NCBI GenBank assembly: GCA_002348095.1
Contig: DDYT01000065.1
Span: forward strand, 102,304-166,303
Direction: 5' to 3'
Source of the DNA: Erysipelotrichaceae bacterium UBA2227
Lineage (GTDB): Bacteria; Bacillota_I; Bacilli_A; Erysipelotrichales; Erysipelotrichaceae
DNA length: 64,000 nucleotides
Translations under genes and position numbers: made by a program
Notes under the pieces: generated by a model
What the model was told of the DNA's origin: nothing
The model's database searches: none
Seen by the model: only the letters and a program-made list of their open reading frames with translations
Shown here: positions 1-11,289 of the stretch, piece by piece
Layout of the letters: every line of letters starts with the position of its first letter
Position numbering within the stretch: the stretch's first letter is position 1

Positions 1-2158
1 TTACATCTTTTGATAAAATTCGGTGAGTCCCTATCAGAATATCGATTTTGCCGGATGCGACATCATGCAAGATTTCCTTTTGCTTACTTTCAATCACAAA
101 GCGGTTGAGTACTGCAATATTTACCGGATAATTTTTGAATCTTTTCAAGAATGTCTGGTAATGTTGTCGCGAAAGTACAGTTGTCGGACATAGAAAAGCT
201 ACTTGCTTGTTTTCACTGACTGCCTTAAACGCAGCTCGAATAGCAACTTCCGTTTTTCCAAATCCAACATCCCCACAAAGCAGTCTGTCCATCGGTTTTG
301 CTTTTTGCATATCTTCTTTGATTTCTGCAAGTGCCTGCTTCTGATCTTCAGTTAAGTCATGTTCAAACTCACTCTCAAATTCCCTTTGAAATTCTGAGTC
401 TTCTTGGTATGCATATCCGATTTGCTCGCTTCTTGAAGCATATAAACTGATAAGTCGTTCTGCCAAATCCTCGATATTCTCAGATAATCTCTTTTTTGTT
501 TTTACCCACTCACTCGTTCCAAGTTTGTTAAGTTTAGGAGAAGCGCCTTCTCCCGAGACAAATTTACGGACGAGTCTGAACTGTTCCAAAGGAACATATA
601 AAACATCGTCTCCCCGATAAGCGATATGTAAAAAATCTTTATGAACGCCATCGATCAACTGGGTGGTAAGTCCCAAATACTTCCCGATCCCGTGTTGCTG
701 ATGAACGACATAATCACCTTGGGATAGTTCATCATAATTGTTGAGAACTTCAGCTTCTTTAAACTTATTGACAAAGCGTCCCAGCCTTACGGTCGAGGAA
801 AACAACTCTCTCGATGTATAAACGACTATGTTTTCGTTAATAAGTTCAAATCCTTCATCATACTGGCCATGAATGACCGTAATCCCACGGTGAATCAGGT
901 TTCCGTCAGACATCTGATACGGAATGTTTTGTTCAATCATTTGATCGATAACGATCCGGATTTCACTTTCAGGTAAAATCAAAACAACATCCGTCGTTTC
1001 CGACTGCTGTTTCAATTTTTGAACGAGCAACGTCAAAGGCTGGTTCATTTTACTTAGGGCATGCCAAGAAACTCTGACTTCGTTTTTTACATCATACTGA
1101 TGAATGTACAACGGGTATTTGGGAGCAAAAATGGTCATTGCATCAAAAAAGACATCAAAAAATGGTACTGCCCGATGATCTTGTGCTAATTCTTGAATAT
1201 ACTCAACGGTATCATTGATAATGTGATGCTGTTGTTGTAATACTTCCTCAATACTTGACACAATGACTTTAGACTCGCGTAAATCCAAAAGACTTCCGAC
1301 TTCTTCCGACATTGCCATATAACGATACAGTCTCGGTTCCCGGATATTCTTTTTGATATAAGACAGATCATTCTCAATGTTTTCTGCCAGCGCAGCAAAT
1401 TCAAGAGTGTCACGATGGTTCGATGCCCCTCTCATTCTATTCTCGATCTTGCTTTCTATTTGTCGAATGGATTCCTCAGTAAATATGATATCGGTTGCAA
1501 AGGGAATCTGGATTTTTTGAATTGTTTCGATTGTCCTTTGTGAATGAGTATCAAAGTAACGAATACTCTCAATTTCTGTATCGAAGAACTCAATACGTAT
1601 CGGCTGATCATAACTGATAGCAAATACATCGATAATACCGCCTCTTTGAGCGAATGTCAGCGGTTGGTCAACCCGATGAGTCTGCGAATAGCCCATCGCT
1701 TTTAGTTTGTTGATGATGATCTCCGGCGCCTTGTTTTCCCCTTGTTTCAACTCGATCATTAGTGAAGTCAGCACATTTTTTGTCGGAATCTTCCTGATAA
1801 CTGCTGCTGTATGCGTGAAACACAAGGGGTTTTCCACAGTCAGCAACTTCATCATAGCTTCCATTTTAAGCGTGTGCATTTCCGGAGATGAAGCAATGGC
1901 TTCTACTCTCAATGATTCTTCTTGAGGATACAAGAAAACCTGCGGTGCATGATTAAGCAAAGCAGCAACTTTTTCAAATAACATCTGTGCCTGATACAGA
2001 TTGGGTTTAACGATGATCGTCGGTTGCGGACATTTTTGATATGCAGACGCAATTAAAAGAGCTTCCTGCGCTAAAGATATATTGGCAAATCGTTCTTCAC
2101 CTTGAAGATAGATCTCAATCGCTGTCTGATTGCTTATTCGTTGGAGTATGGCTTCCAT
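1..2158 (-). CDS. mfd: Transcription-repair coupling factor Mfd (partial, C-terminus beyond window edge)
   Basis: Mfd is an ATP-dependent DNA translocase that dislodges RNA polymerase stalled at lesions and recruits UvrA. The reading frame is open from the ATG at 2158 to position 1, about 719 codons; the rest of the helicase module lies off the left edge. Visible domains are the UvrB-like N-terminal module, the RNA-polymerase-interacting (CarD-like) segment with YVVHQQHGIGKYLGL, and the first helicase motifs: LLCGDVGFGKTEVAIRAA (Walker A), PTTVLSRQHY, and GTHRILSKDV at the cut. The start MEAILQRISNQ lies inside the 3' end of pth (44-nt overlap), so the two are probably co-transcribed and translationally coupled. 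Family assignment is certain. Confidence 0.95.
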   Translation of the reverse strand, partial: MEAILQRISNQTAIEIYLQGEERFANISLAQEALLIASAYQKCPQPTIIVKPNLYQAQMLFEKVAALLNHAPQVFLYPQEESLRVEAIASSPEMHTLKMEAMMKLLTVENPLCFTHTAAVIRKIPTKNVLTSLMIELKQGENKAPEIIINKLKAMGYSQTHRVDQPLTFAQRGGIIDVFAISYDQPIRIEFFDTEIESIRYFDTHSQRTIETIQKIQIPFATDIIFTEESIRQIESKIENRMRGASNHRDTLEFAALAENIENDLSYIKKNIREPRLYRYMAMSEEVGSLLDLRESKVIVSSIEEVLQQQHHIINDTVEYIQELAQDHRAVPFFDVFFDAMTIFAPKYPLYIHQYDVKNEVRVSWHALSKMNQPLTLLVQKLKQQSETTDVVLILPESEIRIVIDQMIEQNIPYQMSDGNLIHRGITVIHGQYDEGFELINENIVVYTSRELFSSTVRLGRFVNKFKEAEVLNNYDELSQGDYVVHQQHGIGKYLGLTTQLIDGVHKDFLHIAYRGDDVLYVPLEQFRLVRKFVSGEGASPKLNKLGTSEWVKTKKRLSENIEDLAERLISLYASRSEQIGYAYQEDSEFQREFESEFEHDLTEDQKQALAEIKEDMQKAKPMDRLLCGDVGFGKTEVAIRAAFKAVSENKQVAFLCPTTVLSRQHYQTFLKRFKNYPVNIAVLNRFVIESKQKEILHDVASGKIDILIGTHRILSKDV

Positions 2159-2720
2159 TGCTTTTCCCGTTGTTGCGATCGATCGCTTCTTTTAGCCCGC
2201 CTTTAATAAACAGCAATGCTGTTTCGGCCGCTTCATTTATACTTGAATTATAAAGATCTCTGTTTTCAGGTTCTACTTTCCCTAGCACATAATGTACTGT
2301 ATCAATCAAAGGATTCTTTCCGATGCCGACTCGTAACCGCGGTATATTCATGTCATTTAAGTGATCGATAATGCTTTTCAGTCCTTTTTGACCACCGGCA
2401 CTCCCGCTGGCCCGAATTCGGATCTTTCCTACGGGTAAATCCAGGTCGTCACTTATGACTAAGATATCTTCATGTTTGATTTTGAAAAACCGAACCGCAG
2501 CGCTGACCGCTTCCCCGGATAAGTTCATGTATGTTTGAGGTTTTAAAAGCATCACTTGCTCATTGTTGTAAACGACGACCGCATACTGAGAATGAAATTT
2601 CGACTGAAGGAACTGCGTATTGAGTTTTTCCGCAAGTTTTTCAATGACTAAAAACCCGGTATTATGTCGGGTTTGTTCGTATTTTTTGCCTGGATTTCCT
2701 AATCCGACGATAAGTTTCAT
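2115..2720 (-). CDS. pth: Peptidyl-tRNA hydrolase
   Basis: Pth releases peptides from peptidyl-tRNA that has dropped off the ribosome. The protein of about 201 residues opens with the family signature MKLIVGLGNPGKKYEQTRHNTGF, here split as MKLIVGLGNPG and then YEQTRHNTGF with the catalytic His. It also has LLKPQTYMNLSG and the SDDLDLP segment. A longer frame begins at 2747, but the ATG at 2720 is preceded by a GAAGGTGA ribosome site and gives the canonical N-terminus. It overlaps mfd downstream, the usual Firmicute pth-mfd pair. A terminator separates it from jag upstream, so it probably has its own promoter near 2730-2760. Confidence 0.95.
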   Translation of the reverse strand: MKLIVGLGNPGKKYEQTRHNTGFLVIEKLAEKLNTQFLQSKFHSQYAVVVYNNEQVMLLKPQTYMNLSGEAVSAAVRFFKIKHEDILVISDDLDLPVGKIRIRASGSAGGQKGLKSIIDHLNDMNIPRLRVGIGKNPLIDTVHYVLGKVEPENRDLYNSSINEAAETALLFIKGGLKEAIDRNNGKSNGSHTPTNKQSDSD

Positions 2721-2756
2721 GACTTCACCTTCGTTTCTATTATACACATGTTTTTC

Positions 2757-2790
2757 GAAGAAAAAACTTTTCCTTGAAGGAAAAGTCAGT
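2757..2790 (-). terminator. Intrinsic terminator after jag
   Basis: On the minus strand a stem ACTTTTCCTT / AAGGAAAAGT with almost no loop (2766-2786) is followed by a run of Ts. The jag stop codon (2786-2788) sits at the foot of the stem. It ends the rpmH-rnpA-yidC-jag transcript before pth. Confidence 0.75.
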
Positions 2791-3400
2791 TTTTGCTTTT
2801 ATCGAATATGATGCGCAATCGGCGATGATTGCCATCCCCTTCGCTCTCTGTACGGATGTTTTTCATTTCCGAAAGCATCTGGTGGATTACTTTTCTTTCG
2901 TCATTGGGCATCGGGTCTAGGACTGCACTTATCTTTGTGCGTTGTACTGTTCTTGCAATTCTCGTTGCCATCGCTTTGACCTTATCATAGCGGTCGTTTT
3001 TATAGTTATTGATATCGATCAGTACTTGAAAGCGGCGCTTGAAGAAAGAATTTACAGCTCCTCGAACGACCGTATTTATCGCCTGAAGTGTTTGTCCGCC
3101 TCTGCCAATCAGTATTGCGTTGTTTTCAGCATTAATCATCACCTTAAATGCTTCATTCTGGCGTTCAACAGTAACCTCAATGGATTGTTCAAAGTTTTTA
3201 AAGAACGTTTCCAAGTATGTTTTGAGAAAATCGCTTACATCGTTTAAGCAGTAAATTTCCGCAGTGACTTGGGCACCAAAACCTAAGAATCCCTGTTTCT
3301 CTTCAAGAACGTAGTACGTAAGTTCATCTACCCGTACACCTTTTTCCTTAGCGACTTTATCAAGCAATTCCTCTAAGTTTTTCCCGGTATACTTTTTCAT
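2786..3400 (-). CDS. jag: Jag/KhpB-type RNA-binding protein (Jag-N, KH, R3H)
   Basis: This cytoplasmic RNA-binding protein (KhpB/EloR/Jag family) affects cell elongation and is almost always encoded next to yidC. The 204-residue product shows an N-terminal Jag-N domain (MKKYTGKNLEELLDKVAKEK, with GFLGFGAQ), a KH domain with the IGRGGQTL loop near residue 117, and a C-terminal R3H domain ending in NDERKVIHQ and HRRLRI. The start lies 3 nt downstream of the yidC stop, so it is translationally linked to yidC. Confidence 0.93.
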   Translation of the reverse strand: MKKYTGKNLEELLDKVAKEKGVRVDELTYYVLEEKQGFLGFGAQVTAEIYCLNDVSDFLKTYLETFFKNFEQSIEVTVERQNEAFKVMINAENNAILIGRGGQTLQAINTVVRGAVNSFFKRRFQVLIDINNYKNDRYDKVKAMATRIARTVQRTKISAVLDPMPNDERKVIHQMLSEMKNIRTESEGDGNHRRLRIIFDKSKN

Positions 3401-3402
3401 AG

Positions 3403-4272
3403 TTATTTCGCTCCTGCCGGAGTATCAATATACTTCCATTGAATAAATAATGTTTGAACGACTTGGGCAAATGCGCTTACCAACCAGTACAATGACATTG
3501 CGGTAGGCCAGTTAATAGAAATAACCATAATCATCGCAAACATACCGTACATCATACCTTTTTGGTTGTTTGGTGCCGGTTTTTCATTTGGACGCTTCTT
3601 GGCTGCCTTTTTGGCCAGATGCTGAGGAAGCATCATCGATGCAAACTGGAAAGCTCCCATCAACAAGAAAATGATGATGTAGATGAAATTCATTTCGAGA
3701 AACCCAGTCATCGGTGTAACTTTTAAACTAGCTCCAAATAATGTTCCGTTAAGAACGGCTTCTGAACGCTGAACAGCTTGCCACATTGCCAAAATGATGG
3801 GCAGCTGAATGAAGGTTACCAAAATCGTGCCTAATGGATTGATGTTATGTTTGCTGTAAAGGGCCTGCATTTCCTGTCCCATTGCCAAACGTGACTGATC
3901 ATCTTTCTTACCTTCATACTTCTTCTGAATTTTATTGAGTTCAGGTTGGATGACTTGCATTTTTTGAGTAGCTACGGTCGACTTGATGGTAAATGTCAAT
4001 GTCAGCAGTTTGATGAAAACCGTCACAATCGCAATTGCCAGAGCAATTCCTAAAAACGGTTGTAAAAAATTGATGGCTTTTGCCAGCGGGAATACAAACA
4101 ATGCGGAAAACCAGCTTTCATTCGCCCATATTTCAGCCAGTGTCGTCGTCGATGAGATAATTTTGTCCGGTAATACGTTACCATCCTTATCTAGAACACT
4201 GGTACAGCCGCTTAAGAATAAAAGCAGCGTTCCGGCACCGATAAGGGTCTTGTGTTTTTTAAATACGTTCAT
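3403..4272 (-). CDS. yidC: Membrane protein insertase YidC (lipoprotein form)
   Basis: YidC/SpoIIIJ inserts proteins into the membrane, alone or with SecYEG. The 289-residue protein begins with a lipoprotein signal ending in LFLSGC (lipobox Cys about residue 23), typical of Gram-positive YidC. It then has the conserved core of five membrane segments, including FPLAKAINFLQPFLG, TQKMQVIQPELNKIQKKYEGK (cytoplasmic hairpin) and NPLGTILVTFIQLPIILAMWQA. The tail ends in a short basic/polar segment. It overlaps the 3' end of rnpA by 14 nt. Confidence 0.95.
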   Translation of the reverse strand: MNVFKKHKTLIGAGTLLLFLSGCTSVLDKDGNVLPDKIISSTTTLAEIWANESWFSALFVFPLAKAINFLQPFLGIALAIAIVTVFIKLLTLTFTIKSTVATQKMQVIQPELNKIQKKYEGKKDDQSRLAMGQEMQALYSKHNINPLGTILVTFIQLPIILAMWQAVQRSEAVLNGTLFGASLKVTPMTGFLEMNFIYIIIFLLMGAFQFASMMLPQHLAKKAAKKRPNEKPAPNNQKGMMYGMFAMIMVISINWPTAMSLYWLVSAFAQVVQTLFIQWKYIDTPAGAK

Positions 4273-4630
4273 CTTTAATCTCCTTCATAGATTGTGCGTC
4301 ATAGTATATTTTAATCTTTTTTAACAATGTTTCCAACTCTTTTTTATTCTCGTTGTAACTTTGCACAAGATAGCCGCCACGAATAATACAAATCACATCA
4401 AATTCTTCTTCAAAAGTCATCAATTGCTGAAACATCATCCGACACTGTCTTTTGATCTTGTTCCTGACGACCGCATTACCCAATTTCTTCGAAACCGTGA
4501 TGCCGACACGAGAATGTGTGTCAGATCGTTTCACATGATAAAGGACAAAGCACTTGTTTGTAAAAAAGTGTCGTTTGCCAATGATCGATTGAAACTCACG
4601 AGCATTCTTGATGCGAAGAGATTTTCTCAT
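4259..4630 (-). CDS. rnpA: Ribonuclease P protein component
   Basis: RnpA is the protein subunit of RNase P, which matures tRNA 5' ends. The 123-residue basic protein contains the family core RVGITVSKKLGNAVVRNKIKR. Its start is unusual: the ATG lies only about 7 nt beyond the T-run of a terminator hairpin that closes rpmH, and there is no clear purine-rich ribosome site apart from GGTGA inside the hairpin arm. Its expression may therefore depend on read-through and on hairpin opening. It overlaps yidC downstream. Confidence 0.93.
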   Translation of the reverse strand: MRKSLRIKNAREFQSIIGKRHFFTNKCFVLYHVKRSDTHSRVGITVSKKLGNAVVRNKIKRQCRMMFQQLMTFEEEFDVICIIRGGYLVQSYNENKKELETLLKKIKIYYDAQSMKEIKDERI

Positions 4631-4637
4631 AAAACTT

Positions 4638-4665
4638 AAAAAAAGTCACCCGAAGGTGACTTTTT
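4638..4665 (-). terminator. Terminator/attenuator between rpmH and rnpA
   Basis: Minus-strand stem AAAGTCACC / GGTGACTTT with a TTCG loop, followed by a T-run. It overlaps the rpmH stop codon (4664-4666) and ends just before the rnpA ATG (4630). The likely effect is high rpmH output and reduced rnpA-yidC-jag read-through. The complementary strand also reads as a hairpin followed by Ts. Confidence 0.75.
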
Positions 4666-4798
4666 ACGCCGACAAGATCTTTCTGCCTTTTGCGCGACGA
4701 CGGGCCAACACTTTGCGACCTCCGACCGTTTTCATACGGGCTCTGAAACCGTGGACCTTTTGGTGTTTTCTTTTGCTCGGTTGATAAGTTCTTTTCAC
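4664..4798 (-). CDS. rpmH: Ribosomal protein L34 (GTG start)
   Basis: This is a 44-residue, very basic protein of the large ribosomal subunit. Reading the minus strand gives the canonical L34 sequence: [20 protein letters not shown], then [19 protein letters not shown] and ILSA. The first codon is GTG (4796-4798), preceded at 6 nt by a strong GGAGGTG ribosome site. It is the first gene left of oriC, as in most Firmicutes. Confidence 0.97.
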   Translation of the reverse strand: MKRTYQPSKRKHQKVHGFRARMKTVGGRKVLARRRAKGRKILSA

Positions 4799-4845
4799 AA
4801 GAGCCACCTCCAGTTCTTTATACAATATTGAGCAATTGCTAGTAG

Positions 4846-4874
4846 ATTATACATAATTCTCAGGTATAAGTCAA
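4846..4874 (-). promoter_or_regulatory. rpmH promoter
   Basis: On the minus strand TTGACT (4869-4874) is followed after 17 nt by TATAAT (4846-4851). This is a near-consensus vegetative promoter reading into rpmH. Confidence 0.75.
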
Positions 4875-5340
4875 CAAAAGCATGACATTATCCAAGTCGA
4901 TCCCGCATCATGTATCACTCATCATATGAAATGTAAAAACATGAATCATTTTCAATGTTGTGAATAAGTGTTTTTCCACATTATTTCGTGTTGATTATAA
5001 TGCAATTTTACACACTATTTTCAACACTTTGATATCCCGTTTAATAAACATTTGTTAATTATGTTGAAAGCATTAAAATATCTACTTAAAAAGCCTGTTT
5101 ATTATGTGGATATTATGTTGAAAACCCAATATCGGCATTCGAAATATTCACAAAAGCAACAGATTTAAAATCCACAAGGAGTTTCTCACACATTATCAAC
5201 AAAATGCAATTTGTTTAATATTGTGGGAAACTGTGATTTACGCTTTAAAATGGGAAGTTTCTGCATTTTTGTGTGTGGAGAAAATTGTTTCATAAAAATT
5301 GACTGTGGAAATCCCTCGATTATTTATGTAAAATGAGTAC
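4875..5340. other. Putative replication origin oriC with DnaA-box cluster
   Basis: This is the only gene-free stretch over 300 bases in the window. It is AT-rich and lies between divergent rpmH and dnaA. It holds many TTATNCACA-like 9-mers: TTATTCACA exact on the minus strand (4959-4967), TTTTCCACA (4972-4980), TTTTACACA (5006-5014), ATATCCACA minus (5105-5113), ATATTCACA (5144-5152), AAATCCACA (5168-5176), TTTCCCACA minus (5222-5230), TTCTCCACA minus (5274-5282) and ATTTCCACA minus (5304-5312). TTATCAACA occurs at 5193-5201 and recurs in the dnaA-dnaN gap. Gene order and strand switch support an origin. Confidence 0.85.
5299..5326 (+). promoter_or_regulatory. Possible dnaA promoter overlapped by a DnaA box
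   Basis: TTGACT (5299-5304) is followed at 16 nt by an AT-rich TATTTA. A DnaA-box-like 9-mer (5304-5312) abuts the -35 element, which would allow autorepression by DnaA. The -10 match is weak, so the exact position is uncertain. Confidence 0.4.
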
Positions 5341-5364
5341 ACACAGAAGGGTTTGGTAGGGGTT

Positions 5365-6720
5365 ATGACGTATGTTGAGACATATCTGGAAGACATCTGG
5401 AGCAAAACTAAACAATACATGAAAAGCAGTGGTTATATTGATGCCATTGTTTATGATACTTACTTTGATGAATCCTCACTTAAGGATCTCTCTGAAAGTA
5501 AGGCTGTGATCGTTGTTCCGACACAAATTCAAAAGGTTATCTTGATGCAGGAGACCGTTTTTATCACGTCTTCTCTTAAGACTGTTTTGGATAAGGATGT
5601 CGATTGTGATATTTATACGCAGCATGAGTTTACCAAACGACCTTCATCAATGGTTATCAACCCAAATACGCTTGATAAATCGGATGATGATGGTGTTTTA
5701 TCCTTTTACACATTTGATAATTTTGTTGTTGGGCCCAGTAATAAAGAATCTCATTCCGCTGCATTGGCTTGTGCTTATAATCCTGGGAAATTCTATAATC
5801 CTCTTTTTATATTTGGAAACTCCGGACTGGGAAAAACACACTTATTGAATGCAATCGGGAATTATGTTAAGAGAAATTATCCTGAAAAGCGCGTTTTGTA
5901 TACTTCCGGAGCTGATTTTGTCACTCGTGTCGTATCTTCTATTAAAGATAATTCGATTGAAGAGTTTAAACTGGATATGCAGATGGTTGATGTATTGTTG
6001 ATGGATGACATCCAATTTTTAGCCGGAAAAGAGAAATCTCACGAGATTTTCTTCTATATTTTTAATGATTTAGTCAATAACCGCCGTCAAATCGTATTAA
6101 CATCCGACAGACACCCACAAGATATTAAGGGTTTAGAGGAGCGATTGATCAGTCGTTTTTCATCAGGTTTGTCAGTAGGTGTCGATTCGCCTGAATTTGA
6201 GACCTCTATGGCGATTTTAAAGAAGAAAATGGAGTATCAAAGTGTTGATCCGACCTTTATTGACGATGATGTGCTTGCCTATATAGCAACTAATTTTTCA
6301 AAAGACGTCAGAAAATTGGAAGGTGCTTTAAACCGCTTGCTTTTTTATTCGATTAATTTTTCAAACAGTGGCAGAATAGACTTCAAAACCGCTGTCAGTG
6401 CATTTAAAGGACAATCTGCCGTCAGTGACAAAAACGAATTGTCAGCTAATAAGATCAAACGTGTGGTTGCTGATTACTACGGGTTGACCAAACAACAGCT
6501 TATTTCTAAATCGAGAACTAAAAACATTGCAAATGCGCGACACATCGCAATGTATTTGTGCAGAAAACACCTTGATTTACCCTTTATAAAGATTGGTGAA
6601 GAGTTTGGTAAACGTGATCATTCAACGGTGATTAGTTCCTGTGACAAAGTTGATAAACAGTGTAAGAGCGATGAAGTATTTCTGGTTGCAATCAAAGAAA
6701 TCGAGAGGTTGTTAATTTAG
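5365..6720 (+). CDS. dnaA: Chromosomal replication initiator DnaA
   Basis: DnaA is the AAA+ initiator that binds DnaA boxes and melts oriC. The 451-residue protein has domain I (residues 1-80), a linker, the AAA+ domain with Walker A GNSGLGKTH (about 151-159) and Walker B VDVLLMDDIQFL, and the C-terminal DNA-binding domain with the signature RDHSTVISSCDKV. I chose the ATG at 5365. A TTG at 5353 is in frame, but its nearest ribosome-site-like purines are only 1 nt away, whereas AGAAGGG and TAGGGG lie upstream of the ATG (13 and 2 nt), neither ideally spaced. The start is therefore moderately certain; identity is certain. Confidence 0.96.
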   Translation: MTYVETYLEDIWSKTKQYMKSSGYIDAIVYDTYFDESSLKDLSESKAVIVVPTQIQKVILMQETVFITSSLKTVLDKDVDCDIYTQHEFTKRPSSMVINPNTLDKSDDDGVLSFYTFDNFVVGPSNKESHSAALACAYNPGKFYNPLFIFGNSGLGKTHLLNAIGNYVKRNYPEKRVLYTSGADFVTRVVSSIKDNSIEEFKLDMQMVDVLLMDDIQFLAGKEKSHEIFFYIFNDLVNNRRQIVLTSDRHPQDIKGLEERLISRFSSGLSVGVDSPEFETSMAILKKKMEYQSVDPTFIDDDVLAYIATNFSKDVRKLEGALNRLLFYSINFSNSGRIDFKTAVSAFKGQSAVSDKNELSANKIKRVVADYYGLTKQQLISKSRTKNIANARHIAMYLCRKHLDLPFIKIGEEFGKRDHSTVISSCDKVDKQCKSDEVFLVAIKEIERLLI

Positions 6721-6861
6721 TTATCAACAAATTTAAACTCTTTATTTTAACAGGAAAAAGTGGTAAAATAGTATAGTAAATAATAGGCTTTTTGGATTTT
6801 ATCAACATTTCCACGGGCTTAATTATAATTATCTTGAAGAAGATAACAGGAGGTCAACAAC
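6721..6861 (+). promoter_or_regulatory. dnaA-dnaN intergenic region with TTATCAACA boxes
   Basis: TTATCAACA occurs immediately after the dnaA stop (6721-6729) and again at 6799-6807, and TTTCCACG follows. These match the variant 9-mer at 5193-5201 in oriC, suggesting a second DnaA-binding cluster and a possible bipartite origin. An AGGAGG ribosome site precedes dnaN. A small inverted repeat TTATCTT/AAGATAA lies just upstream of it. Confidence 0.5.
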
Positions 6862-7983
6862 ATGGATTTCAGAATTTCTAAGAGAGCTTTCTACAATGCT
6901 TTGTCTGCAGTTGCAAGAGCTATCTCTGCGAATTCGCCATTGCCGTCATTATCAGGAATTAAGATCGAAGTTTCCCATGAAGAAATCGTTCTGACTGGCA
7001 GCGATTCGGAAATTTCAATTCAAAAGCGTTTACTTAAAGGATTGGATGATTTTTTATTGGATATAAAAGAACCCGGATCCATTGTTATCGAAGCAAAATA
7101 TATCTTGGAAATCGTCCGGAAAATTGATGCTGATGAAATCCATGTTGAAATAATCGACGGTTCATTGACAAGAATCAGCGGACATTCAGCTGAGTTTAAT
7201 ATCAATGGTATGAAAGCTGTTGATTATCCGATGATTGATTTTTCAAAACCGCAGAAGCAATTCTCAATCGATGCGGATGTATTGGCGAAAGTCATTAACC
7301 AGACAGCATTTGCAACAAGTGACAAAGAAACCCGTCCGGTGTTGACAGGGGTAAACTTTAAAGCAGAAGGCAATCGTCTTGAATGTGTGGCAACGGACAG
7401 TTACAGATTGGCTCGAAAGATCATTTCTTTGGATGAATCGAACCATTTCAATATTACAATACCTTCAAAAGCACTGAGCGAAATCGTTAAAACGATTGAA
7501 AGAGACAGCCGGGTGCTTGTTTGTGTATCTGATAAAAAGGCGCAGTTTTGGATCGATCATACCGTGATTCAAACCCGCTTGATTGACGGCGTGTATCCGG
7601 AAACCGGTCGTTTGATTCCAACAGAATTTCTCTATGAACTGACTGTGGATACCAGGGACATGCTCAATGCTATTGACCGTGCATCATTCATTAAGAGCGA
7701 AGGGATTTCAATTATAAAACTTTCTGCTTCTGAAAAAGAAATTGTAATTTCCAGTAAATCGCAGGAAGTCGGTTCTTCGACCGAGAAACTTACAGCAATT
7801 CAATACAAGGGTAAACCGTTAGAAATTTCATTTAGCGGTCGGTATGTATTTGATGCAATTCGAGTACTTAACGGTCCGATTGTCAAAATTGAGTTCTGTG
7901 GTGAGATGAAACCGTTTATCATACGGAACATGGATGATGATTCGGTATTACAGTTGGTCTTACCGGTAAGAACATACTCCTAA
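6862..7983 (+). CDS. dnaN: DNA polymerase III beta subunit (sliding clamp)
   Basis: DnaN forms the ring-shaped processivity clamp. At 373 residues it has the normal length and three repeated clamp domains. Conserved stretches include ETRPVLTGVNF, ATDSYRLARK and the C-terminal LVLPVRTYS. It starts 6 nt or so after an AGGAGG site and lies directly after dnaA in the standard order. A terminator follows, so the downstream yaaA-recF-gyrBA block may have separate transcription input. Confidence 0.97.
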   Translation: MDFRISKRAFYNALSAVARAISANSPLPSLSGIKIEVSHEEIVLTGSDSEISIQKRLLKGLDDFLLDIKEPGSIVIEAKYILEIVRKIDADEIHVEIIDGSLTRISGHSAEFNINGMKAVDYPMIDFSKPQKQFSIDADVLAKVINQTAFATSDKETRPVLTGVNFKAEGNRLECVATDSYRLARKIISLDESNHFNITIPSKALSEIVKTIERDSRVLVCVSDKKAQFWIDHTVIQTRLIDGVYPETGRLIPTEFLYELTVDTRDMLNAIDRASFIKSEGISIIKLSASEKEIVISSKSQEVGSSTEKLTAIQYKGKPLEISFSGRYVFDAIRVLNGPIVKIEFCGEMKPFIIRNMDDDSVLQLVLPVRTYS

Positions 7984-7985
7984 AA

Positions 7986-8014
7986 GTGAAAAGGCCCTTA
8001 GGGGCCGTTTTCAT
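7986..8014 (+). terminator. Intrinsic terminator after dnaN
   Basis: The GC-rich stem GGCCC-TTA-GGGGCC is flanked by A-rich and T-rich arms (AAAA...TTTT), ending in GTTTTC just after the dnaN stop. Confidence 0.65.
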
Positions 8015-8053
8015 GAGAGGATGTCACATCTTCGGTTGGAAAGAAGGTTGTTT

Positions 8054-8253
8054 ATGGTCAAAATAGATACCGAATATATCACACTGGGTCAGTTACTTAA
8101 AATGACAGATTGTATAAGTTCTGGCGCACAGGCAAAATTTGCGGTGAAAGAGCTTAGGATTTTTGTTAATGGCGAGAAAGAAGACCGCAGAGGCAGAAAA
8201 TTATATCCTGGTGACGTCGTCAATGTTGAAAAGATGACATTCAAGGTCGAAAA

Positions 8254-8257
<4 letters not shown>
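8054..8257 (+). CDS. yaaA: S4-domain RNA-binding protein YaaA
   Basis: This small protein (67 residues) consists of an S4-like RNA-binding domain. The segment ITLGQLLKMTDCISSGAQAK followed by VNGEKEDRRGRKLYPGDVV is typical of the YaaA/RlbA family encoded between dnaN and recF in Firmicutes; its role is thought to be in ribosome biogenesis. An upstream in-frame start at 8021 exists, but ATG 8054 has the GAAAGAAGG ribosome site and the expected N-terminus. Its stop overlaps the recF start by 4 nt (ATGA). Confidence 0.88.
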
Positions 8258-11276
<3,019 letters not shown>

Positions 11277-11289
11277 AAGGAGGTAAATC

